In this document: positions 1 through 7,612 of the stretch, in pieces | Layout: each line of letters begins with the position of its first letter | Position numbering within the stretch: position 1 is the stretch's first letter | NCBI GenBank assembly: GCA_035652495.1 | Contig: DASRDS010000001.1 | Coordinates: 1 to 27,069, forward strand | Direction of reading: 5' to 3' | DNA from: DASRDS01 sp035652495 | GTDB lineage: Bacteria; Gemmatimonadota; Gemmatimonadetes; Gemmatimonadales; Gemmatimonadaceae | Length of the DNA stretch: 27,069 bases | Notes under the pieces: model-generated | Told to the model about the DNA's origin: nothing | What the model saw: the letters and a program-made list of their open reading frames with translations, nothing else | The model's database searches: none | Program-made: the position numbers and the translations under genes

Positions 1-191
1 GGCGTAACCATGACCAGCCGATTCGGGTCGGCGTAGGCCATCGGTTGCAGCAACACCGCGTTGACGACGCTGAAGACCAGCGTGTTGGCGCCAATCGCGA
101 TCGCCAGCGTCGACGCGACCGCCAGCGTGAACCATGGCGTCTTGCGCAACGCGCGCGCGGCCGAGCGCAGGTCTTGGAGCATATTGTCCAT
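1..191 (-). CDS. ADOP-type ABC transporter permease, N-terminal fragment (runs off left edge)
   Basis: The minus-strand reading frame starts at ATG 191-189 (MDNMLQDLRSAARALRKTPW...) and stays open to the window edge, giving 63 codons. It shows the N-terminal signature of duplicated orphan permeases: a short amphipathic stretch (LRSAARALRKTPWFT), a first membrane helix rich in Ala, Ile and Leu (about residues 22-45, containing AIAIGANTLVFSVVNAVLL), then the start of the periplasmic MacB-like domain (P-x-A-Y-A-D-P-N-R-L-V). The same pattern opens the three complete ADOP permeases further right. A second Met at codon 4 could also be the start; I see no clear Shine-Dalgarno sequence. It is partial only because the window ends. 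The family is confident; the substrate is unknown. Confidence 0.85.
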   Translation of the reverse strand, partial: MDNMLQDLRSAARALRKTPWFTLAVASTLAIAIGANTLVFSVVNAVLLQPMAYADPNRLVMVT

Positions 192-333
192 TACGGAGCT
201 TAAGAAGAAAGTGTCGTGCCTCGCGAATGTTTGGCAGAAAGCGCTATGAGTAAATGAGTTACTGAATTGGCGATTTGAAATTCGTCCCGCCAGTGGGATA
301 TGGCGTACGGATGATTCGGCACACATTCGGTAT
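192..333. promoter_or_regulatory. Intergenic region upstream of the left-edge permease, with a small repeat
   Basis: No gene is supported here. The stretch is visibly more AT-rich than its surroundings and probably holds the promoter of the leftward permease. At 246-261 an 8-base unit occurs twice in tandem with one mismatch (ATGAGTAA, ATGAGTTA). Part of it also forms a short dyad (AGTAA at 249-253, TTACT at 259-263, 5-base spacer). Such sites can be operators, but a 5-base arm is weak evidence. Confidence 0.3.
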
Positions 334-767
334 CTACCTGGCGCCGTTCCCCTGCACAATCCACGGACACTCGTAGTAGTCGGAGATCGTCGTGATGCGA
401 CCGTTCACCACGATGAGCCGGACGGCGCTCAATGGGCCCATGCATCGGCGTGGGGCTGCAGGATGATGACAACGGGTTCTCCGTCGACTTCTCCGGCCGC
501 CATCTTTCATAGGATCGGCATCCTCTCGTATACGCCGAAATAGGGCGAGTCGCCCAGACGTCCCACGAATCGGTCGGCAATCGTGAGACGGGCATCCGCG
601 CTGATCAATTCGCGGACGCCGTCCCAGTCGTGCTGATTGAAGCGCTCGACGTAGAGTTGAACGATCTGCGCCAACTCCGGGTTGGTGGTCGAAGGGGACG
701 GCGACGGCGATGCGGCGAGATTTGTCCGCCCCCGGACGAGCGCCGCCTTCACCCCTCCGACATTCAT
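334..767 (-). pseudogene. Relic of an ECF sigma factor with C-terminal SnoaL-like domain (5' end lost, frameshifted)
   Basis: Read leftwards from 767, the translation begins inside sigma region 4 (NVGGVKAALVRGRTNLAA, the end of the recognition helix-turn-helix) and continues into an NTF2/SnoaL-type domain (LAQIVQLYVERFNQHDWDGV, then RFVGRLGDSPYFGVYERM). The frame is lost near 505-515. A second frame carries AAGEVDGEPVVIILQPHADA (from about 500 down to 440). A third frame, entered near 440, carries PLSAVRLIVVNGRITTISDY and ends in ECPWIVQGNGAR at the stop 336-334. Read together these give one continuous SnoaL-like C-terminal domain, so at least two frameshifts have occurred. Sigma region 2 and most of region 4 are absent; the sequence beyond 767 belongs to another relic. 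Sigma factors with such an extension (the ECF41-like groups) are known. This copy cannot make a working sigma factor. Confidence 0.75.
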
Positions 768-769
768 CG

Positions 770-961
770 ACGATCTCCGCGGTGCCGGCGCGAGCTGGAT
801 CGCCGTTTATTGGAGGGTACAGCTCGGCCATGGCCGCCAAAGAGGCGCTTACTCGCAGTCTGTCCGCCGAGCTCGCGCCTGAGGGCATTCGCGTGATCGC
901 ATTGCGACCACACGCGGTTCCGGAAACGACCTCGATCCAAGATCTGTCAGCCTTCTATGAG
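770..961 (+). pseudogene. Relic of a short-chain dehydrogenase/reductase (C-terminal part only)
   Basis: The plus-strand frame starting around 770 encodes TISAVPARAGSPFIGGYSSA followed by MAAKEALTRSLSAELAPEGI, RVIALRPHAVPET and TSIQDLSAFYE. This is the active-site helix and following strand of an SDR-type Rossmann protein: helix with AAKEALTRSLSAEL, then APEGIRVIALRP, the usual position of the segment after the catalytic Tyr. The N-terminal cofactor-binding half (TGxxxGxG) is missing and no start codon precedes the homology. The C-terminal end runs into the 3' end of the response-regulator gene on the other strand (947 onward). The classical YxxxK spacing is not present (Y-S-S-A-M). Only the translated pattern supports the call, but it is distinctive. 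Confidence 0.65.
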
Positions 962-1573
962 ACCCCGCGCGACGGCGACGTGGACAGCGGAGGTGCGGTT
1001 CTCGACGTTCAGCTTGCCGAAGATGTGAACGAGGTGCGCCTTCACCGTCGGCTCGGCGATACCGAGTGTGGAGGCGATTTCTTTGTTCGACGACCCGCGT
1101 GCCACGCAACTGAGAACCGCGAGTTCCCGCTCGGTCAACGCCGGACGGTCGCCCTGCTGACAGTGCGCCATGAGCCGCTCTGTAACCGCGGCCGCGAGGT
1201 AGCGTTCGCCTCGCGCAACGGCGCGGAGCGCTCGAAACAGCTCGTCGTGCGGCACATCTTTCAGCAGATAGCCGACCGCGCCGGCCTCGATGGCCCGCAG
1301 GACATCGCCGTCCGTGGCGTAGGTCGTCAGGACGACTATTCGAACGTCGGATGTCCGATGGATTGCCTCGATGGCCGACACGCCGCTCTGGACCGGCATC
1401 CGGAGATCCATCAATACGAGATCAGGATTGAAGCTCGCCACGCCCGTCACCGCCTCGGCCCCCGTCGCGGCTTCGCCGACGATCTCGAAATCCGGTTGGG
1501 TCGCCAAAATGCTGGCAATACCACTTCGGACAATCGGATGGTCATCGGCAACGAGCACACGGATAGGCCCCAT
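947..1573 (-). CDS. NarL/FixJ-family response regulator (REC + LuxR-type HTH)
   Basis: This 208-residue protein is a standard two-domain transcription regulator. The receiver domain (about residues 4-120) has the acidic pair D10/D11, the phosphoacceptor D56 in LVLMDLRMP, the switch Thr at 83-84 (VVLTTYATD) and K105 (GYLLKD). The C-terminal LuxR-type helix-turn-helix (about 143-205) has LTEREL, NKEIASTLGIAEPTVKAHL and IFGKLNVENRTSAV. Its ATG overlaps the stop of the histidine kinase by one base (TGATG at 1575-1571), so the two are translationally coupled. The kinase is its obvious partner. Targets are not known from sequence; the divergent permease at 2868 is the nearest candidate. The 3' end overlaps the dehydrogenase relic by about 15 bases. 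Confidence 0.95.
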   Translation of the reverse strand: MGPIRVLVADDHPIVRSGIASILATQPDFEIVGEAATGAEAVTGVASFNPDLVLMDLRMPVQSGVSAIEAIHRTSDVRIVVLTTYATDGDVLRAIEAGAVGYLLKDVPHDELFRALRAVARGERYLAAAVTERLMAHCQQGDRPALTERELAVLSCVARGSSNKEIASTLGIAEPTVKAHLVHIFGKLNVENRTSAVHVAVARGLIEG

Positions 1574-2790
1574 CAGGGAGACCCCGCGACAGCCACGGCC
1601 GGAATGGCGATGGTCAGGCTCGTGCCTGCTCCCGGTTTGCTGTCGATCAGTACGTGCCCCCCGAAGCGGCGTACGCGCTCGCGCATTCCGGTGATCCCGA
1701 GCTGTTCGCGACTCTGCGCGTCATTCTCGTCGAAGCCTCGGCCATCATCCTCCACCGTAAGCAGCACCAGCTCGTCGACGCGGCCAAGTACGACTCGGAC
1801 ATTCCGGGCCGCGGCATGCCGAGCGACGTTGCTCAACGACTCCTGCACCGCGCGCAGAAGAACGACGTCGGCATCGGGATGGAGCGGCGGCATCTCGGTC
1901 AAGGACACATCGGCGAGCACGCCATTCGCATCCGCCCAGCGCTTCACCGTGCGTTCGATGGCGCTCGCCAATGGCGTCACGGCCAGCTCCGCGGGGCGGA
2001 GCGCCTGGACGAGACGACGGATCTCGGCCATGCTGTCGCGCGAGACCGACTGAGCCTGTGCGAGATGCCGCATGAGGCGGTCTCGCGGGCCGGCATCGAG
2101 ATTGCCGAGCTCCAGCTCGATCGTCTCCAGATGTCGCAAAACACTCGCCAGAGCCTGCGCGAGCGTATCGTGTATCTCTCGCGAGAGACGCTCGCGTTCC
2201 TCACGCATGCCGGCGTCGCGCGCCGCCGCGTCCAGGCGCCGCAGGAGGTCGGCACGTATGGAGGCTTCACGGTTGGCGCTGTGGATGTACAGGACGATCG
2301 TCCCGACCATCACCCCGACCGCGCCGATCGCGCCGATCTGGATGAGCGGCGCACCCGCCATCCCGTGGTGCACCCGCAGTCCGACGGAGAGCATGAAGAG
2401 CGCCAGCACCACCCCGAGCGCGAGCGCTGCCCACGCGAAGGGCAAGAAAACGAAGGCCTGCACGACGATGCCAAACGCGAGGACGGCAAACGCGCCGTTC
2501 TCACCGATGGCCGCCGAGACGAGCGCCCAGCCGATGGGCACGTAGACCAACACGGCCCAGCGCCGGCGCAGGATCCAGTCGTAGGCGGTGAAACCGATGA
2601 CGTGATAGGCGACAAGGAGCACCACCACGGTCGCCACACGCGAACTCGATCCGGCGGCGTACGACGCGATGATGAGCGCCGCCGCTTGCGTCCCGACCCA
2701 GAGGCGTAACCAGAGCCGCCGATTGTGCGCAAAGAGTGGCACGATCTGGTGCACACCCCTGATATAGTGCGTGTCCCGCATCCCGGCCAT
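1573..2790 (-). CDS. Membrane-bound sensor histidine kinase (HisKA_3 type, six predicted TM helices)
   Basis: I take the start at ATG 2790-2788 (405 residues); ATG 2781-2779 is equally possible. A longer reading to 2883 would run through the start of the divergent permease. The N-terminal half holds about six hydrophobic segments and no recognisable extracytoplasmic sensor domain, so it resembles DesK/LiaS-like kinases that sense the membrane or a partner membrane protein. It continues with a short coiled linker (REASIRADLLRRLDAAARDA), a HisKA_3 dimerisation domain with the phospho-acceptor His in REIHDTLAQAL (H207), and an HATPase_c domain: N-box around VQESLSNVARHA (residues 316-327), G1 box DDGRGFD (348-354) and GITGMRERV (365-373). 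It is coupled to the response regulator by a one-base overlap. The start codon is uncertain; the family is not. Confidence 0.92.
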   Translation of the reverse strand: MAGMRDTHYIRGVHQIVPLFAHNRRLWLRLWVGTQAAALIIASYAAGSSSRVATVVVLLVAYHVIGFTAYDWILRRRWAVLVYVPIGWALVSAAIGENGAFAVLAFGIVVQAFVFLPFAWAALALGVVLALFMLSVGLRVHHGMAGAPLIQIGAIGAVGVMVGTIVLYIHSANREASIRADLLRRLDAAARDAGMREERERLSREIHDTLAQALASVLRHLETIELELGNLDAGPRDRLMRHLAQAQSVSRDSMAEIRRLVQALRPAELAVTPLASAIERTVKRWADANGVLADVSLTEMPPLHPDADVVLLRAVQESLSNVARHAAARNVRVVLGRVDELVLLTVEDDGRGFDENDAQSREQLGITGMRERVRRFGGHVLIDSKPGAGTSLTIAIPAVAVAGSP

Positions 2791-2867
2791 ATCAATCGAA
2801 AGTTGTACAGTGCGTGCAACGTTCGACCGATCGCCAGTGCGCGGGCGCGCCGCGTATCTATGGAAGC
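2791..2867. promoter_or_regulatory. Divergent promoter region between the two-component system and the permease
   Basis: The 77 bases separate the kinase start (minus) from the permease start (plus) and must contain the control elements of both. The part nearest the kinase is AT-rich (ATATCAATCGAAAGTTGTAC). On the plus strand GGAAG lies just before the permease ATG and is a reasonable ribosome-binding site. I find no confident -35/-10 pair or operator dyad. Confidence 0.4.
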
Positions 2868-4109
2868 ATGTCGCTGGCCGCACGCGCCTCGATCGTCGAG
2901 GGATGGGTCGCGTTGATATCCAATCCGCTGCGTACGGGACTCGCCATGCTGGGCATCGTGATCGGCGTCGCTTCGGTGATCACGACGCTGGTCCTCATCG
3001 ACGGGCTGGAGGAGTATCTGCGGAAGAGAGCGACGGCGGAGACGGACGCGCAGTCGATGACAGTCGCGTCGAAGACGGCGATCGCCCGAGATGGGTTTTC
3101 CTACCCGATCGGCGGTTATCCAATATTCACGCCGGACGTGGCCGCCGATCTCGCCCGGTGGCTCGGCCCAACGGCTGAAGTCACGATGACCGCGACCGGG
3201 ACGGCGACACTCGCCGCGCCGCGCGCGTACGTGCACCTCGTCACGGTCATGGCGACGCTCCCCAACTATCTGGCATTCAGCCGGAAGGACGTCGAGGTCG
3301 GTCGATACTTCACCGTGGGCGAGGCATCGCGCAACGCTCCGGTCATCGTCTTGTCGCATCACCTCGCGGTGGAGCTCTCGCCAACCGGGGACGTGGCCGC
3401 GATGGTCGGCCGGGTCGTGCGAGTACACGGCCGCCCCGCTACCGCCGTAGGTGTCATGCCGGCTTATACCGGTGAGGAGGGCTATCGGGTGTTCGTGCCA
3501 CTTCGGGCCGCCCTCATCGCGTTCGAAACGACTGGCCCGATCACTCCTTCACTGATCGTCCGCGCGTCGACGCTCGAATCGGTCAACGCGGTCAGAGGTA
3601 ATGTTCAAGGGTGGCTCGCCAGCCGGTATCGCCGGTCGGACGCTCGCGTGACGGTGACGACGTCCGCGGCGCAGCTCGAGCAAATCACATCGGTGCTACG
3701 CGTGCTCAAGTTCATCATGGGCTCACTGGCCGGCGTGTCTCTTGTGGTCGGTGCGGTTGGCATCATGAATGTGCTGCTCGCGAGCATCGCGGAGCGCACG
3801 CGCGAGATCGGGGTACGCAAAGCGCTCGGCGCGCGCCGGCGAGACGTTCTGTTGCAGTTCCTCGCGGAAGCCGTCGCGATTGCCGGCCTGGGGAGCGGGC
3901 TGGGAATGATCGGCGGATGCAGCCTCGCATTTGCCATTGCGGCGATGATGAGGTTGGTGCTGCCCGGCATTCCGTGGCAGACCGTGATTACTCCAGACAT
4001 ACTCATCACCGGCGTGTTGTCCGCCGCGAGCATCGGGCTCGCCGCCGGAATATTGCCGGCTATGCACGCCGCCAGGTTATCGCCGATCGAAGCTATGCGG
4101 CGCGACTAG
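2868..4109 (+). CDS. MacB/FtsX-type ABC transporter permease, single unit, no ATPase nearby
   Basis: The protein (413 residues from ATG 2868, preceded by GGAAG) has the classic MacB topology. One N-terminal membrane helix (about 20-45, LAMLGIVIGVASVITTLVLI) is followed by a periplasmic MacB_PCD-like domain (about 46-270, with the NYLAFSRKDVEVGRYFT segment usual for this fold). Then come three C-terminal helices of an FtsX domain (about 280-405), with the cytoplasmic coupling motif TREIGVRKALGARRRDVL and the family-typical ending P-A-x-x-A-A-R-L-S-P-I-E-A-M-R. It differs from the other permeases here in not being duplicated. MacB-type proteins act as mechanotransmitters with an attached ATPase, but here no ATPase domain or neighbouring ATPase gene is present. 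The divergent two-component system suggests it is a regulatory target or a sensing partner. Confidence 0.9.
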   Translation: MSLAARASIVEGWVALISNPLRTGLAMLGIVIGVASVITTLVLIDGLEEYLRKRATAETDAQSMTVASKTAIARDGFSYPIGGYPIFTPDVAADLARWLGPTAEVTMTATGTATLAAPRAYVHLVTVMATLPNYLAFSRKDVEVGRYFTVGEASRNAPVIVLSHHLAVELSPTGDVAAMVGRVVRVHGRPATAVGVMPAYTGEEGYRVFVPLRAALIAFETTGPITPSLIVRASTLESVNAVRGNVQGWLASRYRRSDARVTVTTSAAQLEQITSVLRVLKFIMGSLAGVSLVVGAVGIMNVLLASIAERTREIGVRKALGARRRDVLLQFLAEAVAIAGLGSGLGMIGGCSLAFAIAAMMRLVLPGIPWQTVITPDILITGVLSAASIGLAAGILPAMHAARLSPIEAMRRD

Positions 4110-4228
4110 CCTGGCTCACCATGGTATGAGCGTTATGTGTTGCCCGTCGAATTATTGGTCTGCAACAAGGCGTTCACTCCGCGTGCGATCATGAAACCGC
4201 GATATGTGAAGCACCGTACTAGTCGATA

Positions 4229-5143
4229 ATGGGAGTCAGTTCACGCGGGCCGCTTGGAACTGAGACGACACTCGTCTCTACGCTCATCGGGCTCGCGTGG
4301 ATCCTGGTCTACATCGTCCTGATCACGCCGGTATTCATTTTCTCGGCGCTCGGAGGACAGTGGCTCGGTCGCGTCGTCTGGCCTGGAGCCTCGCCCATCT
4401 TTCATGGCATCGCCTGGATGGCGGGCGTTTTTCTGATTACCTGGCTCATACGCGTCAAAGCCAACAGGCGCGCCTGGTCATCGCTCGGCCTGCCACGAGC
4501 CCAGCTCCTGCGGCTCGCTCTCGGTGGGCTCACGGGAGTTTCGTTGATTTTGCTCGTCTCGCTGATCGAGTACCAGATGGGATGGCTGCACGTCGTCGGG
4601 GTCAATACGGGTCTGCATCATGGCGTGAGCAAGCCGCTATGGATGGTCCTCGCATTGGTGCCTTCGCTGGCCGTAGGGTTCTCCGAGGAGCTGGCCTTTC
4701 GGGGATATGTTTTTCAGACCCTGGCGGAGCGCGTGCCGGTCTGGCTCGCCGCCATCCTGATGTCGGTCGTTTTCGCGCTGGCGCATTTCTCCCTGCGCGG
4801 CTTCGATGTGGGGTTCGTCGTTTCGGTAACGGTCATGTCGCTCCTGTTTCTGTCGCTGCGTTTCGCGTTCGGGTCACTGTGGTTCGCGATCGGATTTCAT
4901 GGCGCATGGGATTGGACCCAGACGTACCTGGTGGGCCTGGCCACCACGGGAACCGGAAATGACCCGGCCTTGGTGCAGATAACGCAGTCAGGACCTGCTC
5001 TTTGGGTGGGGAATCAACAGGCCACCGAGGCCGGCCTGCTCTTTCTGCTGATTGCGACCTCTGTGCTCATCGTTGCGCTGACGTACGCCGCGGCAGTCGG
5101 TCGATCGCCGTCTTGGACGCAGCCGCTTCGAGCGGAAACGTAG
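4229..5143 (+). CDS. CPBP-family intramembrane metalloprotease (first of two)
   Basis: This 304-residue polytopic protein shows the three CPBP (CAAX protease and bacteriocin-processing, Abi) motifs in order: motif 1 SEELAFRGYVF (E153, E154, R158), motif 2 FALAHFS (H186) and motif 3 GFHGAWDW (H224, D228). The paired Glu and two His residues are the metal-site residues of the family. About eight hydrophobic helices are visible. Characterised relatives cleave prenylated proteins in eukaryotes, or give immunity or processing around bacteriocin loci in bacteria; the substrate here is unknown. There is no convincing Shine-Dalgarno sequence before ATG 4229. A TACTAG hexamer ends seven bases upstream of the start, which would fit a leaderless transcript. 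A second CPBP gene follows after 30 bases, so the two are probably co-transcribed. Confidence 0.92.
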   Translation: MGVSSRGPLGTETTLVSTLIGLAWILVYIVLITPVFIFSALGGQWLGRVVWPGASPIFHGIAWMAGVFLITWLIRVKANRRAWSSLGLPRAQLLRLALGGLTGVSLILLVSLIEYQMGWLHVVGVNTGLHHGVSKPLWMVLALVPSLAVGFSEELAFRGYVFQTLAERVPVWLAAILMSVVFALAHFSLRGFDVGFVVSVTVMSLLFLSLRFAFGSLWFAIGFHGAWDWTQTYLVGLATTGTGNDPALVQITQSGPALWVGNQQATEAGLLFLLIATSVLIVALTYAAAVGRSPSWTQPLRAET

Positions 5144-5173
5144 TGGCGGAACCAGCAAAGAAACGGAGAAAGC

Positions 5174-6100
5174 ATGCCAGATACGACGGACCTTTCGCTG
5201 CCGCAACAACCCATGCTGTTCCGGCGACTCTTCACTGGACAGAATGGAATGCGGGCCGGATGGCGATTGCTGCTTTACATCGCGATGGTCATCGGCCTGG
5301 GTTGGATCATCAGATGGGTCGCACACTCCACGGCGGGCGCGCGAGGCGGCTCGACGCCTGGCGTAGAACGTCCCGTGCCGATGATCATCACGGAGTTGGC
5401 GCTGCTGCTGGCGGTCATCGCGCCGGCGATGGTCATGGCACGCGTTGAGCGGCGCTCGCTCGCGGACTACGGCTTGCCATGGCGCACCGCATTCCGGGGC
5501 GACTTCTGGGCCGGTATGCTCTGGGGACTGGTTATCGTGACCACCATGGTCGGCGGCATCGCACTCCTCGGCGGTTACACGATAAGCGGTCTCGCGTTAT
5601 CGGGCGGCGCGATCGTGGGCTATGGCGCGATCTGGCTCGTGGCCTTCCTACTCGTCGGTTGGTTCGAAGAGTTCGCATTCCGCGGCTACACCCAGTTCAC
5701 CTTGGCCACGGGCATCGGGTTCTGGCCAGCCGTGATCGTCCTGTCGGTGGCCTTCGGCGCGGCGCATCTCGGCAACCCGAACGAGGACCTCCTGGGTGCG
5801 CTGGTCGTGGCGCTCTTCGGCATCTTCCTTGGCTTGACGCTGCGCCGCACCGGTTCCCTGTGGTTCGCGATCGGCCTGCACTGCGCCTTCGACTGGGGAG
5901 AGAGCTATCTGTACGCCGTTCCTGATAGCGGCGGCACGTCGGTTGGCCACCTCGTGACGTCGTCGATGCACGGCGCGAGGTGGCTGACCGGTGGCAGCGT
6001 AGGTCCTGAGGATAGCGTGATCTGCTTTGTCTGCCTGTTCGTCGCAATGGCGGTGTTCGCGTGGCGATACCCCGGCTCGAGAACGAGCTACGGCGGGTAG
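5174..6100 (+). CDS. CPBP-family intramembrane metalloprotease (second of two)
   Basis: This 308-residue membrane protein carries its own intact CPBP motif set: FEEFAFRGYTQF (E165, E166, R170), FGAAHLGNPNED (H198) and GLHCAFDWGES (H236, D240). The sequence HLGN...ED after motif 2 and WGES after motif 3 mark a different CPBP subgroup from the upstream paralogue, so this is not a recent duplication. GGAG lies seven bases before ATG 5174. It is probably expressed with the first CPBP gene. Its last 13 bases overlap the 3' end of the convergent gene at 6088. All metal-site residues look intact, so an active protease is expected. Confidence 0.93.
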   Translation: MPDTTDLSLPQQPMLFRRLFTGQNGMRAGWRLLLYIAMVIGLGWIIRWVAHSTAGARGGSTPGVERPVPMIITELALLLAVIAPAMVMARVERRSLADYGLPWRTAFRGDFWAGMLWGLVIVTTMVGGIALLGGYTISGLALSGGAIVGYGAIWLVAFLLVGWFEEFAFRGYTQFTLATGIGFWPAVIVLSVAFGAAHLGNPNEDLLGALVVALFGIFLGLTLRRTGSLWFAIGLHCAFDWGESYLYAVPDSGGTSVGHLVTSSMHGARWLTGGSVGPEDSVICFVCLFVAMAVFAWRYPGSRTSYGG

Positions 6101-7011
6101 ATGCCACTGTACGCGTATGGACGGCGCGATTTTAGTTGCATGCGGCCCGTGCCCGGGAGCGTTCTCGTGTAACCCGGCATCCCGATCGTCGTGCCGGTAT
6201 CGATGTCGAGGTCCGGCACCGTGGTGCTCACGCCGGCCGGTAGAGTAAGCGTCAAGCTATTGTGCGACCAGGGCCCAGCACCATACGACGTATATCGGGC
6301 CGGACCCTCGAAGTCGGCGACATTGAGCGGGCCGGTCGTCCTGAACGCGGTCCAATCACCCGCCCCGGTTACCGACACCGGCACAATCCAATCCTCGGGA
6401 CTGATGTTGAGCACGGCGTCGCTGAATTCGTAGTAAGCGTGCAGGTGGTTATCGAGATCGGCGATATCGAACAGGTGCGAGCCCACGCCGATGCCCAGCG
6501 CCAGCGAGCCGCCGGATGAGTAGCGGATCCCCCAGTTTTGGCTCACCGGTACCGATGTGGGTGCGCGTGGAGGAGGCTTTGGCGTCGAATCCGTCGTGAT
6601 CATCACGTACACGCCGCGATCCTCATCGTTCTCGATGCCGATCCGGTGGTGCGCCCACTCGGCGAACATCGTTCCCGCGTTCCACGGCGGATTGAAGACC
6701 AACCCGAGACCCCGCGAAGAGCTCCGCAAGAACTCGGAGACCACGCGCGCCCTCTCCCGCGCGATCCGCCAGTTGACCGCATTATTGGGCTCCACGTAGA
6801 CGGCGGTCAGACTGGCCTCGCCGGTGACCGCGATATTCCAGAGAAAGTTGGGATGGCCGTTGACCCGCTTGACCGCCATCGCCAGCCACGCGACGTGGTC
6901 GGGTTTGAGCTCGGCGCCATTGATGTCGAAGTCCCACAGCAGCGCGTTCATGTGGGTCGCATCCGGGGAATAATCCGTCACTCGGCCATTGGGGCTCGTG
7001 CGTGTCGTCAT
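6088..7011 (-). CDS. Hypothetical protein with an OmpA-like N-terminal domain and a distinct beta-rich C-terminal domain
   Basis: I do not recognise the full protein (307 residues). Residues about 22-140 follow the OmpA/MotB peptidoglycan-binding layout: WDFDINGAELKPDHVAWLA (strand with the F-D...A-x-L-K-P pattern), then IAVTGEASLTA (the G-x-A-S strand), then NNAVNWRIARERARVVSEFL (the N-x-x-I-A-x-x-R-A-x-x-V helix). A proline-rich linker follows (KPPPRAPTSVP, 145-155), then an unassigned C-terminal domain (157-307) rich in Gly, Tyr and Trp with likely beta structure. No signal peptide, lipobox or membrane helix is visible, which is odd for a cell-wall binder. Its tail overlaps the second CPBP protease gene convergently. 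It sits alone with no obvious operon partner. Confidence 0.7.
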   Translation of the reverse strand: MTTRTSPNGRVTDYSPDATHMNALLWDFDINGAELKPDHVAWLAMAVKRVNGHPNFLWNIAVTGEASLTAVYVEPNNAVNWRIARERARVVSEFLRSSSRGLGLVFNPPWNAGTMFAEWAHHRIGIENDEDRGVYVMITTDSTPKPPPRAPTSVPVSQNWGIRYSSGGSLALGIGVGSHLFDIADLDNHLHAYYEFSDAVLNISPEDWIVPVSVTGAGDWTAFRTTGPLNVADFEGPARYTSYGAGPWSHNSLTLTLPAGVSTTVPDLDIDTGTTIGMPGYTRTLPGTGRMQLKSRRPYAYSGIYPP

Positions 7012-7096
7012 ATGTGCTCTCGCGTTATCGAGTACGATCTACGCTAATCGCGATAGCTCACTCCGCCGCGAGGAGTGTGACGCCGATCACGCAACC

Positions 7097-7597
7097 TTAT
7101 CGCGATGCAGGCGGCCAGCGGTCGTTCACCGTCTCGTGCTTCTCAATGAACGCGCCCAGCCAGCCCAGCATCTGCGGCCACCCGCGGAAACTTCCCGCGA
7201 GTTGAGGCGCGGCGGCCAATCCGCTGTGCCGGTGTCGCACGAGCGTGCCAGCCGGTATGGCCCGTAGTTCCCAGCGGACGGTCGTCTTCACTTGGGCAGC
7301 CCAGCTCGCGATCCACGTTTGTACGAGTAGGTGCGGAGGCTCGACCTCGAGGTATTCGCCGGAGATCTCAAAGGGATGGCCTTGAGCATCCACGCCAATG
7401 CTCCGCCACTGGCCGCCTGGCCGGAGGTCGCATTGAAAGTCGGTGCAACGGAAGGTCTGACCCGCTCCTTGGCCGCCCCACCACTGGACGACCAATCGAG
7501 GATCGACGAGCGCGCGGAAGACCTGATCCGGCGAGCCAGCGATCACGATCTCAGTGACGATGGCGTCACCACCATCCACGATCGATGTCGACGTCAT
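7097..7597 (-). CDS. SRPBCC/AHSA1-family protein paired with an ArsR regulator
   Basis: The 166-residue protein has the AHSA1-type (Activator of Hsp90 ATPase homologue 1-like) START/SRPBCC pattern. It opens with GSPDQVFRALVDPRLVVQWW (first helix ending in the W-W pair), followed by LRPGGQWR, GEYLEVEPPHLLVQTW, and a C-terminal helix with GWPQMLGWLGAFIE. The fold forms a hydrophobic ligand pocket; the ligand is unknown. A strong ribosome-binding site (GAGGAG) lies in the 15-base gap after the upstream ArsR gene, so the two form an operon. ArsR-AHSA1 pairs are common, and the regulator usually controls its own operon. Confidence 0.92.
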   Translation of the reverse strand: MTSTSIVDGGDAIVTEIVIAGSPDQVFRALVDPRLVVQWWGGQGAGQTFRCTDFQCDLRPGGQWRSIGVDAQGHPFEISGEYLEVEPPHLLVQTWIASWAAQVKTTVRWELRAIPAGTLVRHRHSGLAAAPQLAGSFRGWPQMLGWLGAFIEKHETVNDRWPPASR

Positions 7598-7612
7598 GAT
7601 TCACACTCCTCG

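Noticed and set aside
710..2053. Long plus-strand frame of 447 codons
   Set aside because: Only its codons at about 770-961 resemble a protein family (the dehydrogenase relic). The rest is the antisense shadow of the response regulator and kinase genes.
1654..2709. Long plus-strand frame of 351 codons opposite the kinase gene
   Set aside because: The kinase reading shows HisKA_3 and HATPase motifs. This frame has shadow composition (many His, Arg and Asp) and no recognisable domain.
4126..4185. Integron attC-like words: GAGCGTTATGTG followed by CAACAAGGCGTTCACTCCG
   Set aside because: The two words look like the right and left ends of attC sites, but they are in the wrong relation to form one site, no complementary inner arms were found, and no integrase or cassette array is visible.
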